From the NCBI GenBank assembly GCA_021292165.1, contig CM037885.1, positions 8,365,042 through 8,429,041 on the forward strand: a stretch of DNA of 64,000 bases. The letters run 5' to 3'. Under the pieces are notes generated by a model that worked only from the letters and a program-made list of their open reading frames with translations, ran no database searches and was not told the DNA's origin. Positions 11,367-21,180 of this stretch are shown here, piece after piece. Origin of the DNA: Shinisaurus crocodilurus (lineage: Eukaryota; Chordata; Lepidosauria; Squamata; Shinisauridae). Positions within the stretch are counted from its first letter, which is position 1. Every line of letters starts with the position of its first letter. The translations under genes and the position numbers were made by a program.

Positions 11367-12453
11367 TGGAAGACCGCCAACCTGGTCTTCTGCGCGGGTT
11401 CAATACTAAGGGGGTAGCGAGTCCTGGGGGCGGGCCTTCTCCGAGGTCCCCCAGCGACTATCACCCTTAGCCTAGAACAAAGGGATAAGTTATAGCCACA
11501 AAAGTATCTTTTATAAAACAAGTTTATTTACCAAATGACCGTCACAAACCCAGACACACGCCAGCAATACAGCTTATCAGTACAGCACAAAGTAGCAAGC
11601 AAGAAATCTCAAGGACACCGTGATTTCAGGGCTCTCAGCTAGTTAGTTCAGCTCGGGCTCCAGCAGAGGCCCGGTCAACCGCATGCTGCTAGCTGGGTTC
11701 CCGGCGGAGGTCCGGTCTACCCAAGCGGCTAGCTGGGTTCCCGGCGGAGGTCCGGTCTACCCAAGCGGCTAGTGAGTGATTTCAGCTTGGTTGCCCGGGG
11801 GTCCGGTCAACCCAAGCGGCCAGTGATTTCAGCTAGCTGGAGTACGCCGGGTGCTGCTACCCGGGGTTGCCGATCCCTTCGTTCCCTTACCCCAAGCATG
11901 GGGCAAGACTGCTGATCAGGTCCAACAACTCAGTTCCCTTGCGCAGGGTGTTTTATACCTTGGGTTTCAGGTAGCCCCTCCCTCTGCAATCAGGTGGGTG
12001 GCCAATCAGGTGGGTTGCCACCCTCCTCAGGTGGGCGGCCAATCAGGTGGGTTGCCACCCTCCTCAGGTGGGTGGCCAATCAGGTGGGTTGCCACCCTCC
12101 TCAGGTGGGCGGCCAATCAGGTGCGTTGCCACCCTCCTCAGGTGGGTGGGGTCCCCTTGAAGCCACCTGCTTAATGGTCCCATCCTGTGGTGTTGAATGG
12201 CCCTTTCTTATGGGTGCCGAAATGTCTGCTCTCGCAAGGTATTCAAGTCTTATGTAGATGGGGCTGATATACGAGAGCATTGACGAACCTGGGGATGCTT
12301 CCTGCCTTCCCCCCTGGGGTGATTCTATGCAGATGTTGTTTGTCCCTGTTGGTCTCTGTGGAGACTGGCTGTCTCTGCCCCCTGGGTCTCCTTCCCCCCT
12401 CCTTGGTGAGTGTGTGTGTGTCAGAAAGGGGTTTTAGGTTGGCTTTCTCCACA
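11367..12453 (-). repeat. 3' LTR of the gypsy element
   Basis: It matches 17136-18222 base for base wherever I compared them, except 11489 (G) against 17258 (C). On the minus strand it carries a tandem CCAAT array, TATA box, R region and AATAAA. Two copies of a 40-base unit in the transcribed part (about 11689-11769) form a small tandem repeat. Confidence 0.95.
11985..12149 (-). promoter_or_regulatory. 37-bp tandem CCAAT array in U3 (3' LTR copy)
   Basis: CCAAT occurs on the plus strand at 12002, 12039, 12076 and 12113, exactly 37 bases apart, each inside GGCCAATCAGG and separated by a TTGCCACCCTCCTCAGGTGGG spacer. GGCCAATCAG is a near-ideal NF-Y site (family knowledge). On the element's strand these are inverted CCAAT boxes upstream of TATA. 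Confidence 0.85.
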
Positions 12454-12463
12454 TCTCCCCCCC
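12454..12463 (-). promoter_or_regulatory. Polypurine tract
   Basis: The minus strand reads GGGGGGGAGA immediately before the 3' LTR, the expected plus-strand primer of a retroelement. Confidence 0.85.
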
Positions 12464-13581
12464 GGGGAAAAGATGGCATTGGGGTCCCACACCCCAATTT
12501 CCCATCGACTTGCCCATCACCTGAGAAAGCCCGGGAGAGTGCATCAGCCAAGACATTGTCCTTACCCTTGATGTGCTCAATTTCGAAGTCAAAGTCTTGC
12601 AACGCCAGACTCCACCGTAGGAGTTTTTGGTTGTTGCCCTTGACTCTATCTAACCAGCACAGGGGGGAATGGTCAGTCTGCAGGCGGAACCGTCTCCCCC
12701 AGAGGTAGGGGCGCAACTTGGTGATGGCCCACACCACGGCCAGGCACTCCTTCTCAATGGTGGCAAGACTACGTTCTCTGGGCAGGAGCTTCTTGCTCAG
12801 GTATGCAACGGGGCGCAGCCCTTCTCCCACCTTCTCCTGTAACAACACCGCCCCCATCCCGGCCTCAGAGGCATCCGTCTGTAGAACGAAGGGGGATTCG
12901 AAGTCTGGGGCTTGCAGAATGGGAGCTGCCGTGAGGCAGGCTTTTAACCCGTCGAAAGCGGTCTGGCAAGCCGCGGTCCACTGGACCCTGTTCGGGTGGC
13001 GCTTCTTACAAAGATCAGTCAGAGGGGCGGCTAGCTGACTGAAGTGTGGCACAAACTTCCGATAGTACCCTGCAAGTCCCAGAAAAGCCTGCACCTGTTT
13101 TTTGGTTGCGGGTTGGGGCCATTTCTGAACCGACTCGGTCTTAGCTTCCATGGGTTTGATGCTCCCCCCTCCGACGCGATGTCCAAGGTACTCAACCTCC
13201 CCTAGCCCCACCTGGCACTTCTTTGCTTTCACCGTCAACCCAGCGTCCCGGATCCGCTGGAAGACCCGCCGGACATGCTGCAGATGCTGCTCCCAAGTGG
13301 AGCTAAAGATAGCTATGTCGTCCAGATAGGCACAGGCAAATTCTCCCAACCCGTTCAGCATTCCATTCACCAGCCTCTGAAAGGTTGCCGGACCATTCCG
13401 GACTCCGAAGGGAAGAGTGGTGAACTGGAATAAACCCAGGTGTGTGACAAAGGCAGACTTGAGCGCAGCATCCGCGTCCAGCGGAACTTGCCAATAGCCC
13501 TTGGTGAGGTCTAGGGTGGTAATGTACTTGGCCCTCCCTAGCTTCTCCAGCAAGACATCCATGTTGGGGATGGGGTAGGGG

Positions 13582-16500
13582 TCAGGGACGGTCACCTTGT
13601 TGATTTTCCGATAGTCCACACAGAACCGCACCCCCCCCATCCTTTTTGGCCACCAGGACAATCGGGGAGGACCATGGGCTAGAACTAGGGACGATCACCC
13701 CTAGGTCTAGCATGGCTTTGACCTCCTCAGCAATGACTTGAGCATGGGGTCCCACCGCCCGGTATGGCAGAGATTGCAGAGGGGGGCTGTCACCCGTTTG
13801 AATGGTGTGCTGGATGAGTGGGGTCCGCCCGGGGCGGTCTGAGAACATGGTCCCAAATTCATCCAGCACCCACTTCATTTGCTCCCGCTGAGCCTCGGAC
13901 AGGGCGGGTGACAGTGAGATTTCTTCCATTCCCCCACCATCCCCCCATTCTCCCAACAGATCCCCATCAGCGAAATCCTTATCATTATGTTCCTTCACAC
14001 AGCCCAGTCCCGCACCCCGGTCTACATACAATTTCAACATGTTCACATGAAACACTTTACATTTTCCAGGAGTCCCAGCAAAGAGTATTTTGTAGTTGAC
14101 TGGTCCAAGTTTCTCAACTACAGTCCCCGGACCCTCCCACTTAAGACACAGCTTGTCCGTTTTGAGGGTACGCAGAACCAACACTTTATCACCCACCTCA
14201 AAAGTCCGGGCTACTGCGGTTCTATCATACAGCTCCTTTTGCCGCTGCTGGGCTGCCTTCAGATGCTGTTGGGCGGCTTCTCGAACGCTGTGGAGGGTGT
14301 CCCGTAGCCGCCGCAGAAAAGTGTGAACCGGCACGGGCGAACTGCCGGCAGCCCCCTCCCATTCCTCCTGCAACAAAGCCAAGGGCCCCCGTAGTTCTCT
14401 ACCAAACATCAGTTCATTCGGGGAAAACCCGAGGCTTTCCTGCGGAGCATCTCGGTAGGCAAAGAGGAGGTAGGGTAGGGCTTGGTCCCAAGTTCCCGGG
14501 TGACGGCTAGCGTACGCCCGGATCATTTTCCCCAAAGTCTGGTTGAAGCGTTCAACCAGTCCGTTGGTCTCGTGGTGGTAAGGCACCGAAGTTACATGGT
14601 CAACCCCCCCCAGGTCCCACATCTTCTGGAACAGTTTAGACATGAACCCGGTGCCGCAGTCCGACACGACCGTGCGGGGCATTCCTAAGCGGGCAAAGAG
14701 AGAGAGCAGAGTCTTAGCCAGGCTGGCTGCAGAGATGGAGGCGAGCGCAAAAGCCTCTGCGTAGTGGGTGGCAAAGTCCACTACCGTCAGTACAAACTTT
14801 TTCCCCGTCTTGGTGGGCGGGTTCAGGGGACCCACTATGTCCATAGCAATCCGTTCAAAAGGGATCCCCACCACCGGAAAAGGCTGAAGGGGAGCTCTTG
14901 GGTGATCGCGATTGTGTCCCACTCGCTGGCACACATCGCAGGACCGACAGTAAGCCTTAATGTCGGAGGCGATCATGGGCCAGTAGAACCCCTCTGTAAT
15001 TCGAGCTTGGGTCCGCTTTTGCCCCAGGTGTCCTCCCCATGCCACGTCGTGGGCGAGGTGCAACACAGCGCGGCGGTACCGTTGGGGAACCACCAGTTGC
15101 CTCTGCTTGCGCCCCAGTGCCACTTCCCCCTTTGGCTCGAACTCCCGGTACAAAGTTCCATTGTCCCAGATAAATCCTTCCGTGGCAAGGGATACCCCGG
15201 GGTCTTGGTTGGCCAGGGCGCGACACTCTCGCAGGGACGGGTCCAGCCGCTGGGCTTCCTTGAATTGGGCTTGTGTCCCAAAGTCTTTAGCCATCTGAGC
15301 AAACCCTTCGTCCTTCGGGGGCTCCGCTATGGCCTGGTTTTCCCCGGGGTGCCCCGCAGGGGATGGGGTCACCCCGGGTGGTGGAGGGGGCACGGGCTTA
15401 GGCTTTGGGACCGGTGCGGTTACGGGCGGCCCCCCTCGCCTTGCCTGTCCCCGGGTGACGACCCCCATCTTAGCTTTGGCCACCCGGAACGCAAGGTCGT
15501 TCCCGATGATGATGCCCCACTCCTTTTGGCGATGGATGATTACGTCCATCTCTCCTTCCCACCCCTGGTACTTGATCCGGACCCGGGCGATGGGGATGGT
15601 GATGTCGGGGGAGTTATAGGGTTTGATCGTACACGTACGTCCTGACAAAAGTTGGGACCTCTCTACGCGGTCCCGGGGCAGAGCCGTTACATCTGCCCCA
15701 GTGTCCCTATACCCCACCCGGGGAACATTATTGATATAGATGGACTCACAGAATTGCTTGCGGCTCCATCTCAGCTGGTCCGGGGAGGCGATGCGATACA
15801 GCGATGCACGGGGTTCAGGACGGTAGGAATCCCACTCCTGGAGTTCCTCCTCGGCACTGCGATCCTCGGGGATGCTTGCATGGAGGGAGAGGACCGACCG
15901 TCGCTCGTCGTCGCTGTCGTTGTCCTGAGCGGCTGCAGCACCCGCGACGCGTCCTACTTTCCTCGGTGAGGGACAGGCATCCCGGTTCTTGGGTTGGAGC
16001 TTGGGGCAATCCCGCCGCAGGTGTCCCATCTCGTTACAGTGGAAGCAGGCCCCAGACCGAGGGTTTTGGTTCCCCTTGGTCTGAGGGGCCTCCCCGCGCC
16101 GTCGGGGCAGGCCCTTTTCCGGCTCCGGGTTCTTCTCGGCCACGGCAGCGGAACTTCCCTTGGTGGATGGGGCCGTCCGGTATAGCCCCATCTCGTCGGC
16201 CATGATCCCCGCCGCCTCACAGGTACGGGGCTTCTGATCCCTTACGACAGCGGCCAGCTCCTTCGGGATGGTGGTGAAGAACTGCTCCATGGCGAACAGC
16301 TCGACAACTTCCTTCAGGGTGGAGGCCCGGGAAGCCTCCACCCAGGACTCGCAGACGTGCATTACCTGGGCTGCCCATGCCACGTGGGTGGTCCCAGGGG
16401 AAGGTTTACCCTCTCGAAATCTTCGCCGGCAATGTTCGGCGGAGAGGGCGAAGTGTTGTCTGACCGCTGCCTTGAACGCCTCGTAGCTTGCCGGGGTCTT

Positions 16501-17058
16501 CCGCAGATGCGCCCCGAGGAGGTCAGCCAGGTCCCCACTGACCTGGGTTCGCAGGGCGGACAACCACAAGTTGTCGGGGACCCGCTGCTCCTGGCACGCC
16601 ATTTCAAAAATGTGCAAAAACATCAGGACATCTTGCCCTGGCTTGTAGTAGGGGAACGCCTTGCGGTCCCACGACGGAGGGGGAGGAGCGGAGGGGACAA
16701 TCGGGGGAGTTTTCCCCGCCTCAAGGTGCATCTTGGCCAGCTCCATCTGCATCCGGATCATTTCGCGCTCGTGGGCCATCCTCTCCCGCTCGTGTGCCAT
16801 CCAGTCCGAGGGAAGCTCGAAGGGCTCCAGGGGCTCCAGGGGAGCGGGGTCCTCGGTCCACACATCCTCTCTCCCATCTGTCGGAACTGGGATAGGGCGG
16901 CCCCTGGGTCGGGCACCCGGCCCCAGACTTGCCAGCAGCTCCCTCTGCCGCTCCGTCAGCCGGATCAGCGCCGCCAACCCCGGGGTGATGGGGGTTGCGG
17001 GCTGGGGCCGCCGTGGCTCGGCTCCCCCAGTTGCTCCGTCAGGCACTGGGTCGCCCAT
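13582..17058 (-). CDS. Retrotransposon gag-protease-integrase frame, running into RT
   Basis: The ATG at 17058 (MGDPVPDG) is 75 bases past the primer site; the frame is open upstream into the LTR but that part is leader. Numbering the open frame from 17172: coiled MAHERE repeats near 125-155; capsid with SCAN-like region about 236-327; zinc knuckle CFHCNEMGHLRRDC at 376-389; protease DTGAD at 490-494; integrase zinc finger around 705-748 with CRSCDVC; catalytic D778, D838 and E874 (spacing 59 and 35); GPY/F-like module near 1013-1030; first part of RT from about 1100. The true reading breaks at the G8 run at 13631-13638, after which the frame is spurious to 13582. No cleavage sites were assigned. 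Confidence 0.9.
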   Translation of the reverse strand: MGDPVPDGATGGAEPRRPQPATPITPGLAALIRLTERQRELLASLGPGARPRGRPIPVPTDGREDVWTEDPAPLEPLEPFELPSDWMAHERERMAHEREMIRMQMELAKMHLEAGKTPPIVPSAPPPPSWDRKAFPYYKPGQDVLMFLHIFEMACQEQRVPDNLWLSALRTQVSGDLADLLGAHLRKTPASYEAFKAAVRQHFALSAEHCRRRFREGKPSPGTTHVAWAAQVMHVCESWVEASRASTLKEVVELFAMEQFFTTIPKELAAVVRDQKPRTCEAAGIMADEMGLYRTAPSTKGSSAAVAEKNPEPEKGLPRRRGEAPQTKGNQNPRSGACFHCNEMGHLRRDCPKLQPKNRDACPSPRKVGRVAGAAAAQDNDSDDERRSVLSLHASIPEDRSAEEELQEWDSYRPEPRASLYRIASPDQLRWSRKQFCESIYINNVPRVGYRDTGADVTALPRDRVERSQLLSGRTCTIKPYNSPDITIPIARVRIKYQGWEGEMDVIIHRQKEWGIIIGNDLAFRVAKAKMGVVTRGQARRGGPPVTAPVPKPKPVPPPPPGVTPSPAGHPGENQAIAEPPKDEGFAQMAKDFGTQAQFKEAQRLDPSLRECRALANQDPGVSLATEGFIWDNGTLYREFEPKGEVALGRKQRQLVVPQRYRRAVLHLAHDVAWGGHLGQKRTQARITEGFYWPMIASDIKAYCRSCDVCQRVGHNRDHPRAPLQPFPVVGIPFERIAMDIVGPLNPPTKTGKKFVLTVVDFATHYAEAFALASISAASLAKTLLSLFARLGMPRTVVSDCGTGFMSKLFQKMWDLGGVDHVTSVPYHHETNGLVERFNQTLGKMIRAYASRHPGTWDQALPYLLFAYRDAPQESLGFSPNELMFGRELRGPLALLQEEWEGAAGSSPVPVHTFLRRLRDTLHSVREAAQQHLKAAQQRQKELYDRTAVARTFEVGDKVLVLRTLKTDKLCLKWEGPGTVVEKLGPVNYKILFAGTPGKCKVFHVNMLKLYVDRGAGLGCVKEHNDKDFADGDLLGEWGDGGGMEEISLSPALSEAQREQMKWVLDEFGTMFSDRPGRTPLIQHTIQTGDSPPLQSLPYRAVGPHAQVIAEEVKAMLDLGVIVPSSSPWSSPIVLVAKKDGGGAVLCGLSENQQGDRP
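13631..13638 (-). other. Homopolymer G8 at the RT frame break
   Basis: Eight C on the plus strand (eight G in the sense strand) lie exactly where the RT reading changes frame, inside the conserved region before FCVDYRK. A slippage indel, or a sequencing error in a homopolymer, is the simplest cause. Programmed frameshifting inside a conserved RT motif would be unusual. Confidence 0.75.
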
Positions 17059-17115
17059 GGTGATCCTTAGGCTCTTGCTACTTTGGGTCTGGGAGATATT
17101 CTGGGCTAATAAGTT

Positions 17116-17133
17116 ATCCCACCGCTGCCACCA
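17116..17133 (-). promoter_or_regulatory. Primer binding site, tRNA-Leu type
   Basis: Two bases after the 5' LTR the minus strand reads TGGTGGCAGCGGTGGGAT. It is complementary to the 3' end of a tRNA-Leu of the AAG/IAG type (ending in ...CCGCTGCCA plus CCA), as I recall that tRNA sequence. Confidence 0.75.
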
Positions 17134-17291
17134 AGTGGAAGACCGCCAACCTGGTCTTCTGCGCGGGTTCAATACTAAGGGGGTAGCGAGTCCTGGGGGC
17201 GGGCCTTCTCCGAGGTCCCCCAGCGACTATCACCCTTAGCCTAGAACAAAGGGATAACTTATAGCCACAAAAGTATCTTTTATAAAACAAG

Positions 17292-17297
17292 TTTATT
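17292..17297 (-). terminator. AATAAA polyadenylation signal in LTR R region
   Basis: Minus strand AATAAA, about 400 bases past the TATA box, so R would be unusually long. The twin copy at 11523-11528 would serve the 3' end of the element's transcript. Confidence 0.65.
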
Positions 17298-17720
17298 TAC
17301 CAAATGACCGTCACAAACCCAGACACACGCCAGCAATACAGCTTATCAGTACAGCACAAAGTAGCAAGCAAGAAATCTCAAGGACACCGTGATTTCAGGG
17401 CTCTCAGCTAGTTAGTTCAGCTCGGGCTCCAGCAGAGGCCCGGTCAACCGCATGCTGCTAGCTGGGTTCCCGGCGGAGGTCCGGTCTACCCAAGCGGCTA
17501 GCTGGGTTCCCGGCGGAGGTCCGGTCTACCCAAGCGGCTAGTGAGTGATTTCAGCTTGGTTGCCCGGGGGTCCGGTCAACCCAAGCGGCCAGTGATTTCA
17601 GCTAGCTGGAGTACGCCGGGTGCTGCTACCCGGGGTTGCCGATCCCTTCGTTCCCTTACCCCAAGCATGGGGCAAGACTGCTGATCAGGTCCAACAACTC
17701 AGTTCCCTTGCGCAGGGTGT

Positions 17721-17726
17721 TTTATA
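17721..17726 (-). promoter_or_regulatory. TATA box of the active-position LTR
   Basis: GGTATAAAAC on the minus strand, about 45 bases downstream of the CCAAT array in the sense of transcription. Transcription would begin near 17695. The same motif is at 11952-11957 in the other LTR. Confidence 0.7.
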
Positions 17727-17753
17727 CCTTGGGTTTCAGGTAGCCCCTCCCTC

Positions 17754-17918
17754 TGCAATCAGGTGGGTGGCCAATCAGGTGGGTTGCCACCCTCCTCAGG
17801 TGGGCGGCCAATCAGGTGGGTTGCCACCCTCCTCAGGTGGGTGGCCAATCAGGTGGGTTGCCACCCTCCTCAGGTGGGCGGCCAATCAGGTGCGTTGCCA
17901 CCCTCCTCAGGTGGGTGG
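17754..17918 (-). promoter_or_regulatory. 37-bp tandem CCAAT array in U3 (5' LTR copy)
   Basis: The same four-unit array as in the other LTR, at 17771, 17808, 17845 and 17882. This copy lies upstream of the element's TATA box and should be the working promoter. Confidence 0.85.
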
Positions 17919-18222
17919 GGTCCCCTTGAAGCCACCTGCTTAATGGTCCCATCCTGTGGTGTTGAATGGCCCTTTCTTATGGGTGCCGAAATGTCTGCTC
18001 TCGCAAGGTATTCAAGTCTTATGTAGATGGGGCTGATATACGAGAGCATTGACGAACCTGGGGATGCTTCCTGCCTTCCCCCCTGGGGTGATTCTATGCA
18101 GATGTTGTTTGTCCCTGTTGGTCTCTGTGGAGACTGGCTGTCTCTGCCCCCTGGGTCTCCTTCCCCCCTCCTTGGTGAGTGTGTGTGTGTCAGAAAGGGG
18201 TTTTAGGTTGGCTTTCTCCACA

Positions 18223-21000
18223 AAAAGTATTCTTTGAAATATTCAAAAATGGAAAATGCTCTGAAATATGCAAACTTTTTTGCCATTCAGATCGTGAATG
18301 TGAGATCACAGCTGCACATGTAAACATTGGGCACTTATACGCCTGTTGGGCTCTCCCCAACTGCCTTTGATGTTGGTATATTTGTCTCCAACGCGAAGCC
18401 TGATCAGCTGTCTGGTGTCAAATATTAAACTTGGTTGCATGTGGGTCTTCTATCTTTTTGCCAACCTTTTGACCGGCTCTGCTCCTGTGTCTTGCGCAGC
18501 AGCCTGAACATGTGGCAAGTAAGGGTGCAATCCTTTGCACGTTTAGACAGAAAAAAGTCCCGCAGTTCCCAGCATCGGAGGACTTTTTTTTCTGTCCGGA
18601 CATGCATAGGATTGCGTCCCAATCCTGTTCTCACCGCTTCCCTCTGCATGAGGAGGAGCTTCACCTTGCAAGATGTCTCTGTGCATCTCAGGCTGAGGTT
18701 CAAAGTGCAGCAGCAGCAGCAAGGCAAGAAAAACAAAGAACACCAACTGGTAGTAACTACAGTAGTATGTTGCTGGGGTCGCTAGCCAACCAGAAAAACA
18801 CACACACACACCACATACACACAAAGTGAGCCTGGACTCATGCTGTGCCTTTAACAGCAGCTTGGTCAGATGAAATAATAAATAATGGTTTTCATGGGAT
18901 GGAGAAAAATAGTATTACCACCTGCTATGGTGGTATGTCTGCACATATGAAATGTTATTAAAGGCACAGCAGCAAACGCTGGTAAAAATGTTGGCAATAC
19001 TATCCCCTGCTAACATCTGCATATCTTGGTCTTCATTTGTGTACCACCCTGTCAAGGTTGGGTGTGACCAGGGCCCGTCTGCATCCACGGGCTCGGTGGC
19101 TTCTAGCGACTGACCTGCCTTCATCCCGACGATGGATGGGTTTCTGCAGTGCACCTCTGCTTTCATAATATTATGCAGTTGTGTCCAGGGAAGAGACGTC
19201 TGTCCTTTGAGCGCTTTGTGCAGCTTGATGCTGGTCTTTGATTGCTGGTGGCTACTAGATATCAGGCACAACCCTTTGATGGGCACTGTGAAAAACAGCT
19301 TGGCAGTTCTGAATCTCACCCCAAAAATAAATCTGGGGGTGGGTTGAGACTGGGAGAATACAAGAATACGCAGCTGTTTGGGGGGAAGTGATTCTGCCTT
19401 ACAGTTTAGCACTGTCTCTCTACTCTTTGCCTGCTTAGTCAGTAATTCAGCCCTGCAGAAATACCACCTCCATCAGGTTCCTCCCTCAACTGTCACCACC
19501 AGCAACCATTTCAGCAGGTTGAAGCAGAAGGAGGTGAGATGGGAAGCAGCCCCTGCTTTCAGCCTCGCTGAAAGACTACCTGCTTTTTTTCCTCTTCCCG
19601 TCCCATCCCTTTTTTCCTTTTGTGTTGTGTTTTTTTTTTTTTTTTTAGATTGTACTACTGCAGGCAGGAAGTGTCTCATTTTTACTGATTGTACGTAAGG
19701 AACCTTTTTGGCTGAAGAGCAGGATAAAATGCTATAAATAAATAAATAAATATTTAAAGTATCTTTATCCCGCTCCTCAGGCAAAAAAGGCTCCTGGAGC
19801 GGCTTACGATCAATCAGTAAAATCAGGCAATCCCTTCCCACAGGCTTACAATCTAAAAAGACATGACACACAAGGAGGAATGATGTGGAGGGTAAAGGAA
19901 AAAAATTAAGTAGATTTTCAGCAGGGTTGGGGGAATGGCCCTGCTTTGCGTCTCATCTTGGGGGGGGGCAGTCCAATTGGAGCAGGCCCTGATGTTCCCT
20001 CAGCCTGCTCCTGTCTCCCTCGCTCCTTCTTTTGTCTAAATCCTTTCTTTATTTTTCTTTCTAATAATATCTTTGTAAATCAATAGATACTACCAAAATA
20101 AAGTTTCAGTTACCCTTTTCTACCAAGACAAGGTGAGCCTGTAAACTGCTGTCCTTGGAACTTCCTACCATCTGGAAAAAACAAGGAGCATGAAGCACCT
20201 CCTTCGGGAAGCCTGCAGAATTTGATCTTTGCAAATTCCCATAAGAAGTGACCTGATCCGCACCTCCAAGGCTGATGTGCAGACATGGGAACTTAGCAGT
20301 CAATTGGATTTCACACTTTCCCTCAAATGTTGCAACACAGTCCTCAGCTCAAAAACACAGACACACATTTTAAAAGATGTCTTCTGAGATCGATTATGTT
20401 TTGAAATGTGTATTTTGAGAGCAAATAATTTTGAAATACTGTTTAGCCCTCCCATTCCCCGGAAACCTGTAACATGGCAGGAATGATAGTGGCCTGCTGT
20501 ACAAGGTGGTTGTTGTTGTAAGGATTCCCAACAAAATCATGTCCACGGAGCACTTTGAATATTGCCCTGGACTTAGCAGTGCTTGGAAGATGGGAAAACA
20601 TCAGAAGACAACACTGACAGATGAAGCCTTGGCAACATCCTCCCTGAAAAAAATAGTATACAGTTACACAAACACACATCCAGGCTCTGTTTTGAATTGC
20701 AAAACAAAGGGGTGTGAACAGGATTTTGTTTTTCTGGGAAGGCAAGGAATGAGCAAGAAGGGAGAAGAAACTGAAGAGCTGATTCATCCTTGGGATCCAA
20801 GGACTGCGGGCAAACTGCAGCCTCTGCTTCCTGACTCCAAGGGCGGGGATCCAGAAATAGCTTGGATCATCTCAGGCAAACCTTTCTAGTCTGCAAAAAG
20901 TACGGCAGAGGCTGTTTGTAGGGCCAGGAGGAAATGACACTTTCCAGACATTACATACGTGCACACATGAACACACACACTAATCATTCTTGATATTTAT
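18223..21000. other. Repeat-rich gap, no gene seen
   Basis: Holds a family B MITE, family E pieces, an L2-like CGCTCCTCAGGC end at 19750-19880, a G-run unit at 19960 and family F at 20560-20900. Some open frames of 100-165 codons exist (for example 18915-19412 minus) but show no domain or splice support. Confidence 0.5.
18523..18619. mobile_element. Foldback MITE family B
   Basis: GGGTGCAATCC ... GGATTGCGTCC inverted ends with AGACAGAAAAAAGTCC and GGACTTTTTTTTCTGTC inside; the central core is lost. Confidence 0.7.
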
Positions 21001-21180
21001 TTATTCATTTATTACATTTATACCCCGCCTTTTTTCCTGCAAGGAACCCAAGGCGGCTTACAGAATTATCCTCCTCCTCTCCACTTTATCCTCACAACAG
21101 CCCTGTGAGGTAGGTTAGGCTGGGAGTCAGTGACTGCCCCAAAGTCACCCAGTGAGTTTCATGGCTGAGTGCAGATGAAG
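20995..21180 (-). mobile_element. tRNA-derived SINE, tRNA head missing
   Basis: The body GTGACTTTGGGGCAGTCAC to the tail TTATACCCCGCC is kept; the head beyond the ACTCAGCCATG is lost. Confidence 0.7.

Larger units (their letters stand above)
12244..13661 (-). pseudogene. Retrotransposon RT-RNase H frame, separated by one frame break
   Basis: This frame continues RT from FCVDYRKIN. Numbered from 13661 it has DLTKGYWQVPL near 51-61, LPFGVRNGPATFQ near 83-95, the catalytic YLDD at 112-115, and RNase H with TDAS (D263), E303, D330 and D373. The last 70 residues run into the 3' LTR and are probably not all part of the mature protein. It overlaps the preceding frame by 80 bases in another phase. 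All catalytic residues are kept, so the only evident defect is the break itself. Confidence 0.88.
11367..18222 (-). mobile_element. Ty3/gypsy LTR retrotransposon, Gmr1-like domain order, nearly intact
   Basis: Two 1087-base LTRs (TG...CA on the plus strand) flank about 4.7 kb. Read on the minus strand the order is 5' LTR, primer site, gag with SCAN-like domain and CCHC knuckle, protease, integrase, reverse transcriptase, RNase H, polypurine tract, 3' LTR. Integrase ahead of RT is the Ty1/copia order but the domains are of Ty3/gypsy type, which is the hallmark of Gmr1-like elements (established knowledge). No env frame is present. Flanks AAGAG (left) and AAAAG (right) are a 4/5 match for a 5-bp target duplication. 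It sits just after a CR1 3' end. Confidence 0.93.
17136..18222 (-). repeat. 5' LTR of the gypsy element
   Basis: Partner of 11367-12453 at a constant offset of 5769 bases. As the 5' LTR it should drive transcription of the element leftward. It shows the same CCAAT array, TATA box and polyadenylation signal. Its right end joins host sequence AAAAGTATTC at 18223. Confidence 0.95.

Noticed and set aside
11985..12149. Regularly spaced repeats that could suggest a CRISPR array
   Set aside because: The 37-bp units are head-to-tail with no unique spacers, lie inside an LTR and occur in a vertebrate genome.
12243..12453. An env-like extension of the gypsy element
   Set aside because: The frame there is the end of RNase H running into the LTR; no signal peptide, membrane segment or separate frame is present.
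14764..15645. A 293-codon plus-strand open frame
   Set aside because: It is the antisense shadow of the gag-pol frame, rich in Gly and Pro with no domain.
18915..19412. A 165-codon minus-strand open frame
   Set aside because: No recognisable domain, no signal peptide, no splice support, and it runs through repeat text.
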